Below are positions 51,203-60,043 of a stretch of DNA of 64,000 nucleotides, in pieces (the stretch's first letter is position 1; each line of letters begins with the position of its first letter). This stretch comes from Symbiodinium natans (taxonomy: Eukaryota; Sar; Dinophyceae; Suessiales; Symbiodiniaceae). A program made the position numbers and the translations under genes. Location: positions 595,647 to 659,646 of the forward strand of contig CAJNDS010002102.1 in NCBI GenBank assembly GCA_905221605.1, given 5' to 3'. The notes under the pieces were generated by a model. The model did no database searches. It was not told where the DNA came from and saw nothing but the letters and a program-made list of their open reading frames with translations.

Positions 51203-51345
51203 GTCCGGGTGTAGGGTTTTGGGGTTTTGGGGTTTTGCGGTTTTGGGGTTTTGGGGTTTTGGGGTTTTGGGGTTTTGGGGTTTTGGGGTTTTGGGGGTTT
51301 GGGGTTTGGGGTTTTGGGTTTTGGGGTATTGGGGTTTTAGGGGGT
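51203..51345. repeat. GGGGTTTT octamer array
   Basis: About 12 GGGGTTTT units, the telomere unit of spirotrich ciliates, here passing into GGGGTTT. No frame supported. Confidence 0.95.
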
Positions 51346-51423
51346 TTGGGGTTCAAGGGTTTTGGGCCAGGGGGCCCAGGGCCACAGGGCTTCGGGTTTA
51401 GCTTTTCGCGTTCCTCTTGCCAG

Positions 51424-51605
51424 GGGTTGTACCTTGGACCCTGAAGGTTGTACCCTTGGGTTTTGGGGATCCATTTTCAAGATCCTTTAGGCAGGTAGTA
51501 TAATGGGCATATTAGGAGTGCCAAAACCCTAAACCCTAAACCTTAAACCCTAAATCCTAAACCGTAAACCCTGAGGGGTACAACCTCAGGGGCACGAGTC
51601 CTAAT
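51424..51605. mobile_element. MITE-like element family H, copy 1, with CCCTAAA in the middle
   Basis: Left arm GGTTGTACCTTGGACCCTGA and AGGTTGTACCC; right arm GGGGTACAACCTCAGGGGCA. A degenerate CCCTAAA array (51,524-51,570) sits in the centre. Confidence 0.65.
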
Positions 51606-51754
51606 CCTTAGGCTCCAAGGGACTTTACAAACGGCAGCCTTCAAGCCACTGACCTGCCAAAACCCTTCTAAAAACCCTCGGCTTAAACCTCTAAGCCTCA
51701 AGCCCTAACCTGAAAACCTAACCCCTAAGAGCCCTAAGCCCTAACCCCTTAGGG

Positions 51755-52010
51755 GCCCTAAACCCTAAACCCTAAACCCTAAACCCTAAACCCTAAACCC
51801 GAAACCCGAAACCCGAAACCCTAAACCCTAAACCCCTAGTCCTCCAGGACGCGGCTGACCGAAGAGGAGGAGGACCAGAAGTTCGAGTCCCAGCCGCCCT
51901 TTGTTTAGGGTTTAGGGTTTAGGGTTTAGGGTTTAGGGCTTAGGGCTTAGGGCTTAGGGCTTAGGGCTAGGGTTTAAGGATTTAGGGTTTAGGGTTTAGG
52001 GCTTTAGGCC
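51755..52010. repeat. CCCTAAA/CCCGAAA then TTTAGGG/CTTAGGG arrays
   Basis: C-rich array at 51,755-51,835 and G-rich array at 51,904-52,010 flank an exon-like island (51,848-51,902). Confidence 0.95.
51848..51902 (+). CDS. Exon-like coding fragment, acidic
   Basis: After CCTCCAG, 1 nt plus 18 codons read TRLTEEEEDQKFESQPPF, ending at the GT of GTTTAGGG. The whole space between a CCCTAAA and a TTTAGGG array is this piece. Confidence 0.42.
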
Positions 52011-52017
52011 CTGTGTT

Positions 52018-52125
52018 TCAAGGGACTAAAGGAGGGACCCTTATGAGGGACCTTACGGGTTATTTGGGGCTATTTTAATTAGGGGCTACTTTGGTATATA
52101 GGGACCATATAAGGTATACTTCTAC
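52018..52125. mobile_element. Family F element, copy 2
   Basis: AGGGACTAAAGGAGGGACCC and GGTATATAGGGACCATATAA match copy 1 at 18,371. Confidence 0.58.
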
Positions 52126-52229
52126 CTCTGAGGTGTTCAGGGTTTAGGGCTTTAGGGTTTGGGGCTTCAGGGTTTAGTGGCTGATGGGTTTCGGGGTCCT
52201 TGAACCCTAAAGCCTAAACCTTAAACTCC

Positions 52230-52715
52230 AAACCCTAGGTACAGGGTTTAGGGTTTAGGGTTTAGGGTTTAGGGTTTAGGGTTTAGGGTTTAGGGTTTAG
52301 GGTTTAGGGTTTAGGGTTTAGGGCCCGCAAGTTGCACCTCCGGGTTCAGGGCTCCAGGGGCTTTTGGGGCTTTAGGGTCTGAGGAACCCTACGCGCCACG
52401 AAGCCTGAACCCCTTTCAGCCCTACAAGCCCTAAACCCTAAACCCTAAAGCCTGAACCCCCCTAAACTTAGGGTTTAGGGTTTAGGGTTTAGGGTTTAGG
52501 GTTTAGGGCTTAGGGTTTAGGGTTTAAGCCGTCTGAACCCCAAACCCTGCACCTGGGAATGCGAACCCCAAGCCCTGCAAAGCTCTAAGCCCTTGAGACC
52601 TGCGTGCCCAAGTGCCCTTTTTTGCTCTCCCGATTTTGAACCCAAAGCTCTGAAGCCCTAAACCCTAAACCCTAAACCCTAAACCCTAAACCCTAAACCC
52701 TAAACCCTAAGTTTA
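52230..52715. repeat. TTTAGGG and CCCTAAA arrays with tail-to-tail joins
   Basis: TTTAGGG at 52,241-52,325 and 52,466-52,520, CCCTAAA at 52,425-52,450 and 52,655-52,708. CCCTAAACTTAGGG near 52,460 and CCCTAAGTTTAGGG near 52,704 are C-rich to G-rich joins. Confidence 0.93.
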
Positions 52716-52740
52716 GGGACAAGCTCTCTTCGTGGGACTC

Positions 52741-52945
52741 TACTTGGACCCCTGAGGTGGTACCCTTGGTGTTTGGGGACCCTCTTTTTTCAGATTCCTA
52801 AGGGAAGACAGGAGCCAAAATAGGACCCTAAACCCTAAACCCTAAACCCTAAACCCTAAACCCTAAACCCAAAACCCAAAACCCTAAGAGTAACCTAAGG
52901 GAAACCTTGAGGGGTACAACCTTAAGAGGACGAGTCTTGACCCCT
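52741..52945. mobile_element. Family H element, copy 2, with CCCTAAA in the middle
   Basis: GGACCCCTGAGGTGGTACCC at the left, GAGGGGTACAACCTTAAGAG at the right, and a CCCTAAA array (52,826-52,882) at the same central place as in copy 1. Confidence 0.65.
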
Positions 52946-52963
52946 TGACCTCCCTGTCTCCCT

Positions 52964-53040
52964 GAGACCGCGCTAAGCGCCGACGTCTCCGAGCCCCGAG
53001 CCCGGCGGCAGTACAAGACCTTGCTTGTGTTTAAGGACTT
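52964..53040 (+). CDS. Exon-like coding fragment
   Basis: The + frame reads ETALSADVSEPRARRQYKTL, then LVFKDLR. Product unknown. Confidence 0.4.
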
Positions 53041-53185
53041 GCGGTTTTTTGGGGTTTGCTTTGTTTAGGGTTTCTGGGTTGTGAGGGGTTGTTGGGTTTA
53101 GGTTTTGGGGTTTTGGGGGGTTGTTGGGTTTAGGGTGTTAGGATTTTGGGCTTGTTGGGATTAGGGTTTTGGGGTTGAGGTTTTG

Positions 53186-53268
53186 ACCCTAAACCCTAAA
53201 CCCTAAACCCTAAACCCTAAACCCTAAACCCTAAACCCTAAACCCTAAACCCTAAACCCTAAACCCCC
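53186..53268. repeat. CCCTAAA array
   Basis: Eleven perfect units ending CCCCCTTGAG, a plausible 3' splice site. The preceding 53,040-53,185 is a GTTTAGGG/TTTTGGGG-derived stretch. Confidence 0.96.
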
Positions 53269-53273
53269 TTGAG

Positions 53274-53330
53274 TCTGGCACTTGGCGTCCTACGCAATGT
53301 GGGGCTTTTGAGGCTCGCAGCACCTCCGAG
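53274..53330 (+). CDS. Exon-like coding fragment with consensus donor
   Basis: 1 nt plus 18 codons plus 2 nt reading LALGVLRNVGLLRLAAPP, ending CGAG before GTGAGC, with CCCCCTTGAG before it. A leucine-rich helix-like piece. Good splice bookkeeping. Family not recognised. Confidence 0.45.
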
Positions 53331-53469
53331 GTGAGCAAATTGGGGTTTTAGGGTTTAGGGCTTGAGGGCAACCCTAAACCCCTAAACCCGAAATCCCTAA
53401 ACCCTAGATCCCTAAACCCTAAACCTCAAACCCTAAACCCTAAGGGCTCCGGGATCTTGGGGCTTCTCA

Positions 53470-53904
53470 GTTTGGGAGTTTGCGTTTTTTCGGGATCTTC
53501 GGCCGTACAGCCCGAGTTCGGGTGCCTGGCAGCCCATGTTATCATGAGAATTCGGGGTTGAGGGTTTAGGGGTAATTTGCCTTTGTTTGGCGCCTTTCAC
53601 TTTAGCACAGAGCCTAACAGGGGCGAAAGGGTGTCAGTGCGCTGACTAGGTTCATGCCAAGCCAGCCCGACACGCTGGGAAGACAAGCGTTTGAGGAGGC
53701 TGCCGCATCTGAGGCACAGAGTTAAGATTTCCAGGGGTTCCTGGCTCATCGTGTTCAGGATTGTTTTTTGGAATTAAAGGATTGGAGAATGATTTTAGTG
53801 TTTAGGGCTTCGAGTGTTTATGGTCCATCATTCTTGCTACTGGCTTGAAGGTCTCGGCGTTTGTTCAAAGAGCCCAGACACCTCTAAGACTCCAAGAAGC
53901 CCAA
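53470..53904. other. Non-repeat island
   Basis: Unique DNA with a short TTTAGGG patch at 53,555. Several short + frames, none favoured. Confidence 0.4.
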
Positions 53905-53998
53905 CATATTTGGGGGTTTCCGAAATTAGGGTGTACCTTATTGGGGTCCTTACCAAAAAGGGATCCTACTATTTGGGGGTCTAATTTAGGGTCCCTTC
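53905..53998. mobile_element. MITE-like element family G, copy 2
   Basis: CATATTTGGGGGTTTCCGAA and TTATTGGGGTCCTTACC correspond to the right arm of copy 1 read backwards, without the CCCTAAA insertion. Confidence 0.5.
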
Positions 53999-54149
53999 TT
54001 TTCGTAAACGCCTATAGCGTTGTTGATTGCAGACTTCAGTGGGGAGTGCTTCACGCTTGGGCCGAAAACCTTCTGAATCCCAAAACTACATGATCCCAAG
54101 AACTGCAAGACCTTCTGCATAGGGTTTATGGTCGGGTTTAGGAAAACCC

Positions 54150-54838
54150 TAACCCTAAAACCCTAAAGCCCTACAACCCTAAAACCCTAAAACCCTCAAA
54201 CCCTCAGACCCTTAAACCCTAAAACCCTAAAACCCTAAAACCCTAAAACCCTAAAACCCTAAAACCCTAAAACCCAAAAAACCCTTAAACCCTAAAACCC
54301 TAAAACCCTAAAACCCTAAAACTCAAAAAACCCTAAAACCCTAAAACCCTAAAACCCAAAAACCCAAAAACCCTAAAACCCTAAAACCCAAAAACCCTAA
54401 AACCCTTAAACCCTAAAACCCTAAAACCCTAAAACCCTAAAACCCTAAAACCCTAAAACCCTAAAACCCAAAAACCCTAAAACCCTAAAACCCAAAAAAC
54501 CCTTAAACCCTTAAACCCTAAAACCCTAAAACCCTAAAACCCTAAAACCCTAAAACCCTCAAACCCAAAAACCCTCAAACCCAAAAACCCTCAAACCCTC
54601 AAACCCTAAAACCCTAAAACACCTAAACCCAAAAACCCAAAAACCCTAAAACCCTAAAACCCTGAAACCCTGAAACCCTAAAACCCTAAAACACCCAAAA
54701 ACCCTAAAACCCTAAAACCCTAAAACCCTAAAACCCTAAAACCCAAAAACCCTAAAACCCTAAAACCCTAAAACCCTGTAACCCTAAAACTCTAAAACCC
54801 TAAAACCCTGAAACCCTAAAACCCTAAAACCCTAAACC
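54150..54838. repeat. CCCTAAAA octamer array
   Basis: About 85 units of CCCTAAAA with CCCAAAAA, CCCTCAAA and CCCTGAAA variants, the complement of TTTTAGGG (the Chlamydomonas telomere unit). It is the largest single array in the window and uses an octamer found in bulk nowhere else here. Confidence 0.97.
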
Positions 54839-54840
54839 CG

Positions 54841-54955
54841 GCTGCAGCTCAGGGGAAGGCCAAGTTCAAGCCCCAGTGGGAATCCGCATCCACCCTGCCA
54901 AGGGTTTAGGGTTTAGGGTTTAGGGTTTAGGGTTTAGGGTTTAGGGTTTAGGCTT
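54841..54955 (+). CDS. Exon-like fragment (54,841-54,903) before a TTTAGGG array
   Basis: The + frame reads AAAQGKAKFKPQWESASTLP and meets GGGTTTAGGG; GGCTGCAG could be the acceptor. The array (54,902-54,955) follows directly. Confidence 0.37.
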
Positions 54956-55061
54956 TAGGGTTCTGCCAAGGGGGCAGATTTCAACGCGCGTCATTGATCT
55001 TGGGCGTAGGAACCAAAAAATTGGGGGGGCTTAGGTTGTAGGAGTTAGGGCGGTTTAGGGT

Positions 55062-55140
55062 TGGGATGTTCCCCTTTGTCCTTGATAGGGATCATAGTAC
55101 CCCCTATTGTAATCCCTAGCAAGGGCTGTTAGTATACTAA
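55062..55140. mobile_element. Family A element, copy 3, right end replaced by telomere-like repeat
   Basis: GGGATGTTCCCCTTTGTCC, then GATAGGGATCATAGTACCCC match. The right end stops at GTTAGTATA and continues CTAAACCCTAAACCC, at the same base as in copy 2. Confidence 0.6.
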
Positions 55141-55207
55141 ACCCTAAACCCTTGAAGGTATAATTCTGAAATGGCGCCTGTATAAATATAGAAGCAAGGA
55201 TGTTTAA

Positions 55208-55345
55208 GTTTCTGCCAAGGCTGCCAAGGCAGAGCCCAGCTCAAGTTTTCGGTTCGATTGTCGTTGCAGGGGTACAGGGTACCAGCGTAAATGCAGAATG
55301 GCTCGTCTGGCTAACATTACTGCTGTTGCACTGTCATTGCGATGA
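55208..55345 (+). CDS. Exon-like coding fragment
   Basis: A 45-codon open + frame ending in TGA reads SAKAAKAEPSSSFRFDCRCR, then GTGYQRKCRMARLANITA. Basic with paired cysteines. Product unknown. Confidence 0.37.
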   Translation, partial: VSAKAAKAEPSSSFRFDCRCRGTGYQRKCRMARLANITAVALSLR

Positions 55346-55390
55346 TGATGACGATCATCCCTAACCCCTCAGCCCTAAACCCTAAAGCTT

Positions 55391-55649
<259 letters not shown>

Positions 55650-55669
<20 letters not shown>

Positions 55670-55890
55670 ACCCTATAAAAACACCGTATAATTACACAAA
55701 CCCTATACATAAACCGTATAAACCCTATAAATAGACCCTAGAAACCTATAAATAGACGCTTTACCCAACAAATAGATGATGTAGAGAAATCCTATGAAAC
55801 GGATGAACCCTATAAATAGACCCTTTGTAACCCCATAAGGCAACCCGAAAAACAAACCGTATAAACCCTAAAGACACCCTGGAAACCCTA
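55650..55890. repeat. AAACCCTATAAATAG-type degenerate stretch
   Basis: AAACCCTATA and ACCGTATA words repeat irregularly. A heptamer-plus-ATA variant, as also at 60,370-60,530. Confidence 0.8.
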
Positions 55891-55979
55891 CAAACCCTGA
55901 GACCATTCCCGGCCGGGGGGCCTCTTGGCACAGATCTGTCCGCTGGAGTGGTAGACCTGGAACCTTGAGGTTAGACAGT

Positions 55980-56480
55980 TTTGGGTTTAGGGTTTAGGGT
56001 TTAGGGTTCAGGGTTCAGGGTTTAGGTCTTCGGGCTTCGAGGGTTTATTGAGGTTATCGGGTCTGTAGGGGTTAGGGTCTAGTAGGGTTTATAGGGTTTA
56101 TGCGGTTTTCTAGGGCTTCGAGGGTTTCTAGGGTCGCTAGGACTTGTAGGGTCTTGGGTTTAGGGGCTTTGGGGATTCTTGGGTTCAGGGGTTTGTGGGG
56201 TCTAGGGGCTTTATCTGGCTTGAGGGGAGTTTATGGGGCAGGGCTTAAGCTCATCCGTTGGAGTGCGAGGGTTTTATTTAGGGTTTCTTAGTTTAGCTTA
56301 GGGCTTTGAGGGTTTAAGGCTCAGGGCTTAGGGTGTTAGGGTTGAGCACATCTAAGGTGCATCGGGCGCCCTACCTAGCACTTCCAAGCTACCTCCAAAC
56401 CCTAAACCCTAAACCCTAAACCCTAAACCCTAAACCCTAAACCCTTCACCCTAAACCCTAAAAACCTAAAAACCCTAAAC
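55980..56480. repeat. TTTAGGG-derived stretch then CCCTAAA array
   Basis: TTTAGGG at 55,985-56,030, degenerate GGGTTTATA and GGGTCTAG to 56,340, CCCTAAA at 56,397-56,480. Confidence 0.85.
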
Positions 56481-56510
56481 CCTGATCCAATCACAACATC
56501 AAAGGTTGAC

Positions 56511-56582
56511 GCGCCTTCCAGTCCAAGCAAGCGAGGCTGCAATACCACTGGGACGGCCCTAAAACCCTCTGAAATGATGCAG
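56511..56582 (+). CDS. Exon-like coding fragment
   Basis: 24 codons reading APSSPSKRGCNTTGTALKPS, then EMMQ, ending at GCAG before GGTTTAGGG. An acceptor CGCCTTCCAG lies at 56,511-56,520. Confidence 0.4.
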
Positions 56583-56722
56583 GGTTTAGGGTTTAGGGTT
56601 TGGGGTTTAGGGTTTAGGGTTTAGGGTTTGGGGTTTAGGGTTTAGGGTGTAGGGTATTCCTGAACATGGTCCCCTTAAACCCAATAAGGGCAAGATACCC
56701 CAATGGCCTACCTAGATCAGTA

Positions 56723-57033
56723 CCGCGTGGCAGTATGGCGGCATCTCTTTCCCTTGAGGCCTTTTCGCACCAATCTTTCACAAAGCGAGGAAGGCACGTT
56801 CTGAATCTTGCGGGCGCTTGAGTTCACGGACCGGGACGCCAAACTCATGGACTTCTTTCTCGGGATTCAGGGCTTAGGGCTTAGGGTCCATCTTGTTCCA
56901 AAAGGCTTGCGTGATCCTAAAGCACCCTCAGCCCGAAACCCTCGACCTTAACCGCAGAAAGGGCGATGGTCCCTCGGGGCGCCGACGTGTCTGGGTGGTG
57001 ATCGGTCCGCCCCGCCTGCCCCAAAGGGTTTAG
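56723..57033 (+). CDS. Three exon-like islands: 56,723-56,821, 56,805-56,870, 56,956-57,033
   Basis: First: GSMAASLSLEAFSHQSFTKR, then GRHVLNLAGA. Second, overlapping in another frame: LRALEFTDRDAKLMDFFLGI ending at CAG. Third, after ACCGCAG: KGDGPSGRRRVWVVIGPPRL. The second and third are the more protein-like. Confidence 0.38.
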
Positions 57034-57130
57034 GGTTTATGGGGTATAGATGGGTTTAGGGTTTAGGGTTCAGGGTTCAGGGTTCAGGGTTCAGGGTTTA
57101 GGGTTTGGGGTTTGGGGTTTGGGGCTTAGG
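57030..57130. repeat. TTTAGGG/TTCAGGG/TTTGGGG array
   Basis: Blocks of TTCAGGG and TTTGGGG amplified within a TTTAGGG array. Confidence 0.93.
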
Positions 57131-57262
57131 GCTTAGGTTTGGGGGTTCAGGTTTCGGGTTGGGGGCTCAGGGTTTCTGTTGCACTCTATGCACTTAACTC
57201 TAGGCCTTGGGCTTAGGGTTTAGGAGTGTGCCGGGTTGTACTTTGAGATTTAGGGTTCCACG

Positions 57263-57328
57263 AAACCCGAACTGTCCGAAACTCTCGAATTCTGGTGGCA
57301 GATGGAGGATGGTCACTTGCGGGCTTAG
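57263..57328 (+). CDS. Exon-like coding fragment
   Basis: The + frame reads KPELSETLEFWWQMEDGHLR then A and TAG. It holds two adjacent Trp and a helical pattern, and is highly protein-like. No family recognised. Confidence 0.43.
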   Translation, partial: KPELSETLEFWWQMEDGHLRA

Positions 57329-57504
57329 GGTTCAGGGCTTCGGGTTTAGGGTTTAGGGTGAGTTTAATGTTTCATGCTTATTGAGCGCAGGTTTGCCTTA
57401 AAATAGGGTGCGAAAGATCGCTAGAGACGGAGCGTGAATCAGGGGTCGGTGCTAAGAAGCTAAAATTAAAATGTCTTCGGCCATAATCCCTAGACGCAAC
57501 GCAC

Positions 57505-57780
57505 CCTAAACCCCAAACCCTAAGCTTTAAAACCCTAAACCCTGAACTTTAAACCCTAAACCCCAAACCCTAAACTTTCAACCCGACACCCTAAACCCTA
57601 AACCCTAAACTTCAAACCCTAAACCCTAAACCCTAAACTTTAAACCCTAAACCCAAAACTTTAAACCCTAAACCCTAAACAAAAACTCTAAACCCTAAAC
57701 CCTGAACTTAAAACCCTAAACCCTAAACCCTAAACTTTAAACCCTAAACCCTAAACTTGAAACCCTAAACCATAAACCTT
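57505..57780. repeat. Higher-order array of AAACTTT and CCCTAAA
   Basis: A repeating pattern AAACTTTAAACCCTAAACCC (21-bp or 28-bp period) is present about nine times. It is a second heptamer higher-order array besides 37,230-37,312. Confidence 0.93.
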
Positions 57781-57798
57781 ATACCCTGTTTGCCTAAA

Positions 57799-57912
57799 CC
57801 CTAAACCCTGAATAGCCGTAAACCCTAAACCCCAAACTCTGAATAGCCCTAAGCCCTAAACCCCACACGCTGAATAGCCCTAAACACTAAACCCCAAGCC
57901 CGGAATAGCCCT
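57799..57912. repeat. GAATAGCC composite array, copy 1 of an inverted duplication
   Basis: Four units containing CTGAATAGCCCTAA followed by two or three heptamers. The reverse complement of this segment matches 59,389-59,502 with only a few differences, including shared single-base variants. Confidence 0.92.
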
Positions 57913-58085
57913 AAACCCTAAACCCTAAACCCTAAACCCTAAACCCTAAACCCTAAACCCTAAACCCTAAACCCTAAACCCTAAACCCTAAACAAAAACC
58001 CTAAACCCTAAACCCCTAAACCCTAAACCCTGAACCCTAAACCCTAAACAAAAACCCTAAACCCTAAACTCTAAACCCTAAACCG
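57913..58085. repeat. CCCTAAA array
   Basis: About 23 units with AAACAAAAACCC interruptions. Confidence 0.96.
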
Positions 58086-58088
58086 CAG

Positions 58089-58164
58089 CTGCGAATGGCC
58101 TGGGCTGCATCGCTGTCGCACGTGACGGGCGCCCTCTGTGGCACCTGCATCGACAGCAATGACA
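58089..58164 (+). CDS. Exon-like coding fragment
   Basis: After AACCGCAG, 25 codons read RMAWAASLSHVTGALCGTCI, then DSND, ending at the GT of GTTTAGGG. Donor and acceptor are both adjacent to heptamers. Confidence 0.43.
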
Positions 58165-58325
58165 GTTTAGGGTTTAGGGCTTTAGGGTTTATGGGGGTTA
58201 GAGGGTTTACAGGGTTTATAGGGTTTGTCGGGTTTATAGGGTTTAGGGCTCAGGGTTTAGGGCCTCTGGTTTCGCAGCAATCGACAGGTTAGGGTTTAGG
58301 GATTCGGCTTTAGGGCTTCTGGTTT

Positions 58326-58508
58326 CGGAGCACTCTCCATCCGCAACTTGTAAGGCCTTCCTGCTGCGCTCGAGAAAAGCGTTCCCAACCACGTTGCAGA
58401 AGGGTCTTTGAAGATTCGCTGGAACGCTTGCTCCCAACCATCTCTGCCGAAGGACTCATAGGCCTCCTCCGATCTTTCGAGTTCCCTTTGTGGGGCTTCA
58501 GGGTTTAG
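58326..58508 (+). CDS. Long exon-like fragment, open on both strands
   Basis: The + frame reads RVFEDSLERLLPTISAEGLI, then GLLRSFEFPLWGF. The - frame reads EEAYESFGRDGWEQAFQRIF, then KDPSATWLGTLFSSAAGRPY. Both are strongly protein-like over about 55 codons, so coding is likely but the strand is not certain. Confidence 0.4.
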   Translation, partial: RSTLHPQLVRPSCCAREKRSQPRCRRVFEDSLERLLPTISAEGLIGLLRSFEFPLWGFRV

Positions 58509-58630
58509 GGTTTAGGGCTTAGGGTTCCAGGCTTATGGTGGTTGACGGTTTTAGGGCGTCTTAGGGTGTCGGGGTTTTAGGCTTTGGGCTCTTGAGGTTT
58601 TAGGGTTTAGGGTTTAGGGTCTAGGGTTTT

Positions 58631-58724
58631 CAAGCGCTCGAAGCTCTAGGAGAGGCCCTCGGTGAGAAGCTTCGATGTCGAGGCCTCAACGGATGCAGAG
58701 GGAAGCCTGCAGCCACCGTATATC
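58631..58724 (+). CDS. Exon-like coding fragment with GTAAGC donor
   Basis: The + frame reads QALEALGEALGEKLRCRGLN, then GCRGKPAATVY, ending before GTAAGC. Preceded by TTTAGGG and a T-rich stretch. Product unknown. Confidence 0.45.
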
Positions 58725-58738
58725 GTAAGCCCTTGCCG

Positions 58739-58835
58739 CCCAAACCCTAAACCCTAAACCCTAAACCCTAAACCCTAAACCCCAAACCCAAACCCCTAAA
58801 CCCTAAACCCTAAACCCTAACCCTAAACCCTAAGC
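58739..58835. repeat. CCCTAAA array
   Basis: Twelve units with one CCCCAAA. The following CCGACTTAGTCC/AAGTAAGTCGG (58,835-58,861) is a short inverted repeat. Confidence 0.95.
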
Positions 58836-59079
58836 CGACTTAGTCCTACAAGTAAGTCGGAATCACTAAAAAGCCAACGAGCCTAAGCCCTGAGCCCTCA
58901 CGAAGCAAAAGCCACGAAGGCGTCCGCTTGCAGAACCATTCTGCAGCTTGCTCTCCCAGAGCCACATACTACACAGGCTCCTAAGCCCGGACAACCTAAA
59001 CCCCCTAAAACCCCTAAACCCACCCCCCTTCCCGGCTGGGTTCCCCCCGCACGAGACGAATAAACCATAAAATAAACCC

Positions 59080-59180
59080 TAAAATAAACCCTAAACCCTA
59101 AACCCTAAACCCTGAACCCTGAACCCTAAACCCTAACCCTAAACCCTAAACCCTAAACCCAAACCCCCCCCCCCCCCCCC
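59080..59180. repeat. CCCTAAA array ending in C17
   Basis: The array ends in a C17 run (59,164-59,180), as at 30,218, another homopolymer at an array edge. Confidence 0.95.
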
Positions 59181-59190
59181 TAAGTTCCCC

Positions 59191-59271
59191 ACGCACTTGA
59201 CGGATGAGGGGCTGCTGCCAATGTGGACCTCCTCGAATCGGCCCGGGTCCAACTGCAGGCGCAGGGTCTGA
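59191..59271 (+). CDS. Exon-like island, strand ambiguous
   Basis: The + frame reads THLTDEGLLPMWTSSNRPGS, then NCRRRV and TGA. The - frame reads SQTLRLQLDPGRFEEVHIGS. Either is plausible. Confidence 0.36.
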   Translation, partial: THLTDEGLLPMWTSSNRPGSNCRRRV

Positions 59272-59289
59272 GATTCGAAGCTTGGGGGT

Positions 59290-59390
59290 TTGGGTTTAGG
59301 GTTTAGGGTTTAGGGTTTAGGGTTTAGGGTTTAGGGTTTAGGGTTTAGGGTTCAGGGTTCGGGGTTCGGGGTTCAGGGTTCAGGGTTTAG
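59290..59390. repeat. TTTAGGG array
   Basis: Ten TTTAGGG then TTCAGGG/TTCGGGG units. In the inverted duplication this array occupies the same inner position as the CCCTAAA array at 57,913. Confidence 0.95.
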
Positions 59391-59502
59391 GGCTATTCCG
59401 GGCTTGGGGTTTAGGGTTTAGGGCTATTCAGCGTTTGGGGTTTAGGGCTTAGGGCTATTCAGAGTTTGGGGTTTAGGGTTTACGGCTATTCAGGGTTTGG
59501 GG
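59389..59502. repeat. GGCTATTC composite array, copy 2 of an inverted duplication
   Basis: Reverse complement of 57,799-57,912. The order of the variants (ATTCCGGGC, ATTCAGCG, ATTCAGAG, ACGGCTATTC) is conserved. Confidence 0.92.
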
Positions 59503-59944
59503 TTTCGGGTTTAGGGCTATTCAGGACTTGGGGTTTGGGGCTTGGGGTTGAGGATTCGCGTCGGGCTTAGGGTTTAGGACTCAAGGTTTTTGAGCTTTGG
59601 GCTTTAGGGTTCGGATTTGGTTTAGGGTCTAGGGTTTGGGGCTTAGGGTTTTTGGGATGCATGCTTTGGGGTATGGGTTTTGAGTTGAGGGAACAAACTG
59701 GCAAAAGCCAGCAAGTCCAGGTTGTGTTCTTTCCTAACCCCTGCACCTTAAACCCCAAAGCCTAAAAAGGCACTACACGAGGAGCAATACAAAGTCTAGT
59801 CAAAAGACCTCGGACCCTAGAGCCCTCTAAACCCTACAGCGCCACAACACTAAAGCCCTAAAACCCTAAATCCCCCCAACCCTAAATCCCAAACCCTAAA
59901 CCGCTGAGACCTAAAACCCTGAAGCCATAAACCGCGAACCGTCG

Positions 59945-60043
59945 CACGAGGGAAATTGGCCCAAACGCCGCCTTGATGCACTTGAGCACCTGGGCTCTGC
60001 GCGTGTTTTTGGGGGGACGGCGCAGATTGCCATGAGACTCGGG
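59945..60043 (+). CDS. Exon-like coding fragment
   Basis: 33 codons read HEGNWPKRRLDALEHLGSAR, then VFGGTAQIAMRLG, ending at the GT of GTGTTTGGG. It has a helical pattern with even composition. Family not recognised. Confidence 0.44.
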
